A stretch of DNA of 6,903 nt, taken from the NCBI GenBank assembly GCA_946619805.1, contig CAMOMM010000052.1:1-6903 (forward strand), in the 5' to 3' direction. Shown piece after piece: positions 5,491 to 6,903 of the stretch. This DNA comes from an uncultured Bacillota bacterium. GTDB lineage: Bacteria > Bacillota_I > Bacilli_A > Erysipelotrichales > Erysipelotrichaceae. The notes under the pieces were generated by a model. The model was not told the DNA's origin. It worked only from the letters and a program-made list of their open reading frames with translations, and searched no databases. The position numbers and the translations under genes are program-made. Numbering within the stretch: the first letter of the stretch is position 1; the number at the start of each line of letters is the position of its first letter.

Positions 5491-6279
5491 TTACTTCAGG
5501 CCTAACTCCTTTAAGACTTTTAAGATCACAACGTTCATTTCACGCTGGACATCATAAAGCTTGGCCTCAGGGGTTTCCTTAATGTAGCGGATGGTGATGC
5601 TGTCGGATCCGATTTCCTGTAATCCCAGGCATTTGATGTCGCCATAATCAGCGTTCTGCAGCCGTTCGATGTCAGTATCAGTCGGCAGTTCAATGTCAAC
5701 AACGGCTACGGAAGCATGGGAAGATCTGTTGAGAATGTCCTTCATGGAACTGTTATTGAAGATCTTTTCATTGCCGGCACCGTCCAGTAAGGTCGTGGTT
5801 CTGATACCGATTTCGGTGATCTTTCCTAAGAAGCCGTCAACTTCCACGATATCGCCGACCTTGCATTCACCTTCAAACAGCATGAAGATTCCCGTCAGCA
5901 TGTCTTCGATGATCCCTTCAGCTGATGTGCCGATGATTAAGGCCAATATTCCCAACCCGGCAATGATGCCGTTGATGTCAGCACCCAGCAGTCTTAAGGA
6001 CCAGACAACCATCAGGATCAGAGTGATGTAGTCAATGGCACTCTGGGTGATCGTGACAAAGGTTGCGGCCTTTTCAAACCTGATCAGGCTGACCAGCAGC
6101 TTAAGCAGATACTTGACTGTCAGCAGGAAGGCAATTATCAGGGCTACCCTGATAATGGTTTCCACGTTGATGTGGACATTGTCGATCAGCTCTTCCAGTC
6201 CAAAGCCGGTAGCTTTGGCCCCGAAGAAGCAGATTGCCAGAAAGATCAGTGACAGTATTACTCTCTTGATTTCCTTCAT
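5491..6279 (-). CDS. MscS-family mechanosensitive ion channel
   Basis: A 262-residue membrane protein. Hydrophobic segments lie at about 5-22, 41-63 and 79-98. A pore-lining helix follows from about 102 (GADINGIIAGLGILALIIGTS), with the continuing amphipathic stretch AEGIIEDMLTGIFMLFE to 136. A beta domain starts with CKVGDIVEVDGFLGKITEIGIRTTTLLDGAGNEKI, the MscS signature region after the pore helix. These channels open under membrane tension and release solutes during osmotic downshock. The protein is slightly shorter than E. coli MscS (286 residues). At the usual 'pN' position it reads IFNNSSM (173-179). The ATG at 6279 has GGAGG eight bases upstream and lies three bases after the preceding stop codon. 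The last strands and C-terminal helix (RYIKETPEAKLYDVQREMNVVILKVLKEL) are present, so the gene looks intact. Confidence 0.9.
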   Translation of the reverse strand: MKEIKRVILSLIFLAICFFGAKATGFGLEELIDNVHINVETIIRVALIIAFLLTVKYLLKLLVSLIRFEKAATFVTITQSAIDYITLILMVVWSLRLLGADINGIIAGLGILALIIGTSAEGIIEDMLTGIFMLFEGECKVGDIVEVDGFLGKITEIGIRTTTLLDGAGNEKIFNNSSMKDILNRSSHASVAVVDIELPTDTDIERLQNADYGDIKCLGLQEIGSDSITIRYIKETPEAKLYDVQREMNVVILKVLKELGLK

Positions 6280-6282
6280 ATT

Positions 6283-6903
6283 CTATTCCTCCACCTTAAC
6301 ATATTCTGTTCTGTTTTTTCTCACCATGGCCTCAAAGTGTCCTTCACCCTGAGTCGGCGGTATTTCCCTGTTATTGACATAGTATCCTACTTCACCGACA
6401 ATGATGGTCTCGTAGTGACCGATCTCTTCCAGCTGAGGCTGATCAATTACCTTGACCTGCTCTGACCAGGCTGCCTGGTCAGTGACGGTTCTGTACCCGG
6501 ATATGTACTGTTCCTGTTCACTGCTCATGCCTGTTGTATCGCAGTCTCTTTCGGCATAATACTGCAGTATCTGATCTTCGGTCATGTCGTAATGCACACC
6601 GATCAACTGTTCGGTATAGTCATTTTCCGGTCCGTAATAGGAAACAGTCCATTTTGTTCTGGTGCTGTAAACGGCTTCCTGATGGGTAACGGCCGGATGA
6701 TTCACTGTTCCCATGTGGCTGATCTCTTCCTGCGCTTGTTGATCAATGACATATATGTCTGTCGGTACACCCGGGATTTCCACGATCCAGGTCAGATCTT
6801 CCGGATCATCGCTCAGCCAGCGGTTTTTAGTGGAAACCGTGGTTTTTTCACCATATACCTGATATTCCTTTATTTCGGTTTCTTCGTTTTTCTTTTTAAT
6901 ACT
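6283..6903 (-). CDS. Acidic protein with internal VIDQ-type repeats (5' end outside window)
   Basis: The frame is open from the window's right edge to the TAG at 6285-6283, giving 206 residues with no start in view; a GTG at 6783 is only an internal valine codon. The visible part begins with a basic SIKKKNEET run, which may follow a membrane anchor upstream. It is then acidic and soluble-looking. Two segments, VIDQQAQEEISHMGTV (52-67) and VIDQPQLEEIGHYETI (152-167), share nine of sixteen residues, and a third VTDQAAWSEQ (140-149) is related. Such 'V.DQ.A..E' repeats remind me of surface or zinc-ribbon-associated repeat proteins of Bacillota, but I see no CxxC motif and only one cysteine (121). 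The gene ends three bases before the MscS-like start and includes that gene's ribosome site, so the two are in one operon. Function unknown. Confidence 0.7.
   Translation of the reverse strand, partial: SIKKKNEETEIKEYQVYGEKTTVSTKNRWLSDDPEDLTWIVEIPGVPTDIYVIDQQAQEEISHMGTVNHPAVTHQEAVYSTRTKWTVSYYGPENDYTEQLIGVHYDMTEDQILQYYAERDCDTTGMSSEQEQYISGYRTVTDQAAWSEQVKVIDQPQLEEIGHYETIIVGEVGYYVNNREIPPTQGEGHFEAMVRKNRTEYVKVEE

Noticed and set aside
5669..6352. Plus-strand open frames opposite the MscS-like gene
   Set aside because: They are low-complexity, serine/proline/methionine-rich antisense frames without ribosome sites, shadowing a clear MscS family gene.

Overview
The window looks like chromosome from a low-to-moderate-GC Bacillota (Firmicutes). 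The signs are a C69-family dipeptidase, a LicT/BglG-type PRD antiterminator, strong AGGAG-type ribosome binding sites, TATAAT -10 boxes and compact hairpin terminators. An Erysipelotrichaceae-like gut anaerobe is my best guess, but that rests on protein style only. The window holds eight genes, of which the first and last are cut by the window edges. No rRNA, tRNA, CRISPR array, insertion sequence or integrase is visible.

Left part (1-937): the C-terminal end of a C69 dipeptidase runs rightward and ends at a hairpin terminator. A small gene for an unrecognised two-helix membrane protein follows, and ends at a second hairpin with almost the same core sequence. That second hairpin also serves the convergent operon to its right.

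Toxin-antitoxin module (938-2262, minus strand): an XRE-type DNA-binding protein and an AbiEii/DUF6036-like nucleotidyltransferase overlap by 11 bases. They are transcribed from one promoter whose whole spacer and most of whose -10 box lie inside a perfect 22-bp palindrome. This fits an autorepressed two-gene toxin-antitoxin or phage-defence unit. The DNA is visibly more AT-rich than its surroundings, which suggests acquisition.

Middle (2263-4617, plus strand): an aldo/keto reductase with a C-terminal pair of 4Fe-4S cluster motifs has its own promoter and ribosome binding site. Next comes a LicT-like antiterminator with all four PRD histidines. Its leader carries a terminator-like hairpin and an inverted repeat over the promoter. 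No PTS or glycosidase target gene lies beside it; a strong terminator closes the gene and the next genes run the other way.

Right part (4644-6903, minus strand): three tightly spaced genes form one operon. In transcription order they are a repeat-containing acidic protein cut by the window edge, a small MscS-family mechanosensitive channel, and a single-pass membrane protein with a large beta-rich outer domain. The 3-base and 1-base gaps make co-translation likely and raise the possibility that the two unknown proteins work with the channel at the envelope.
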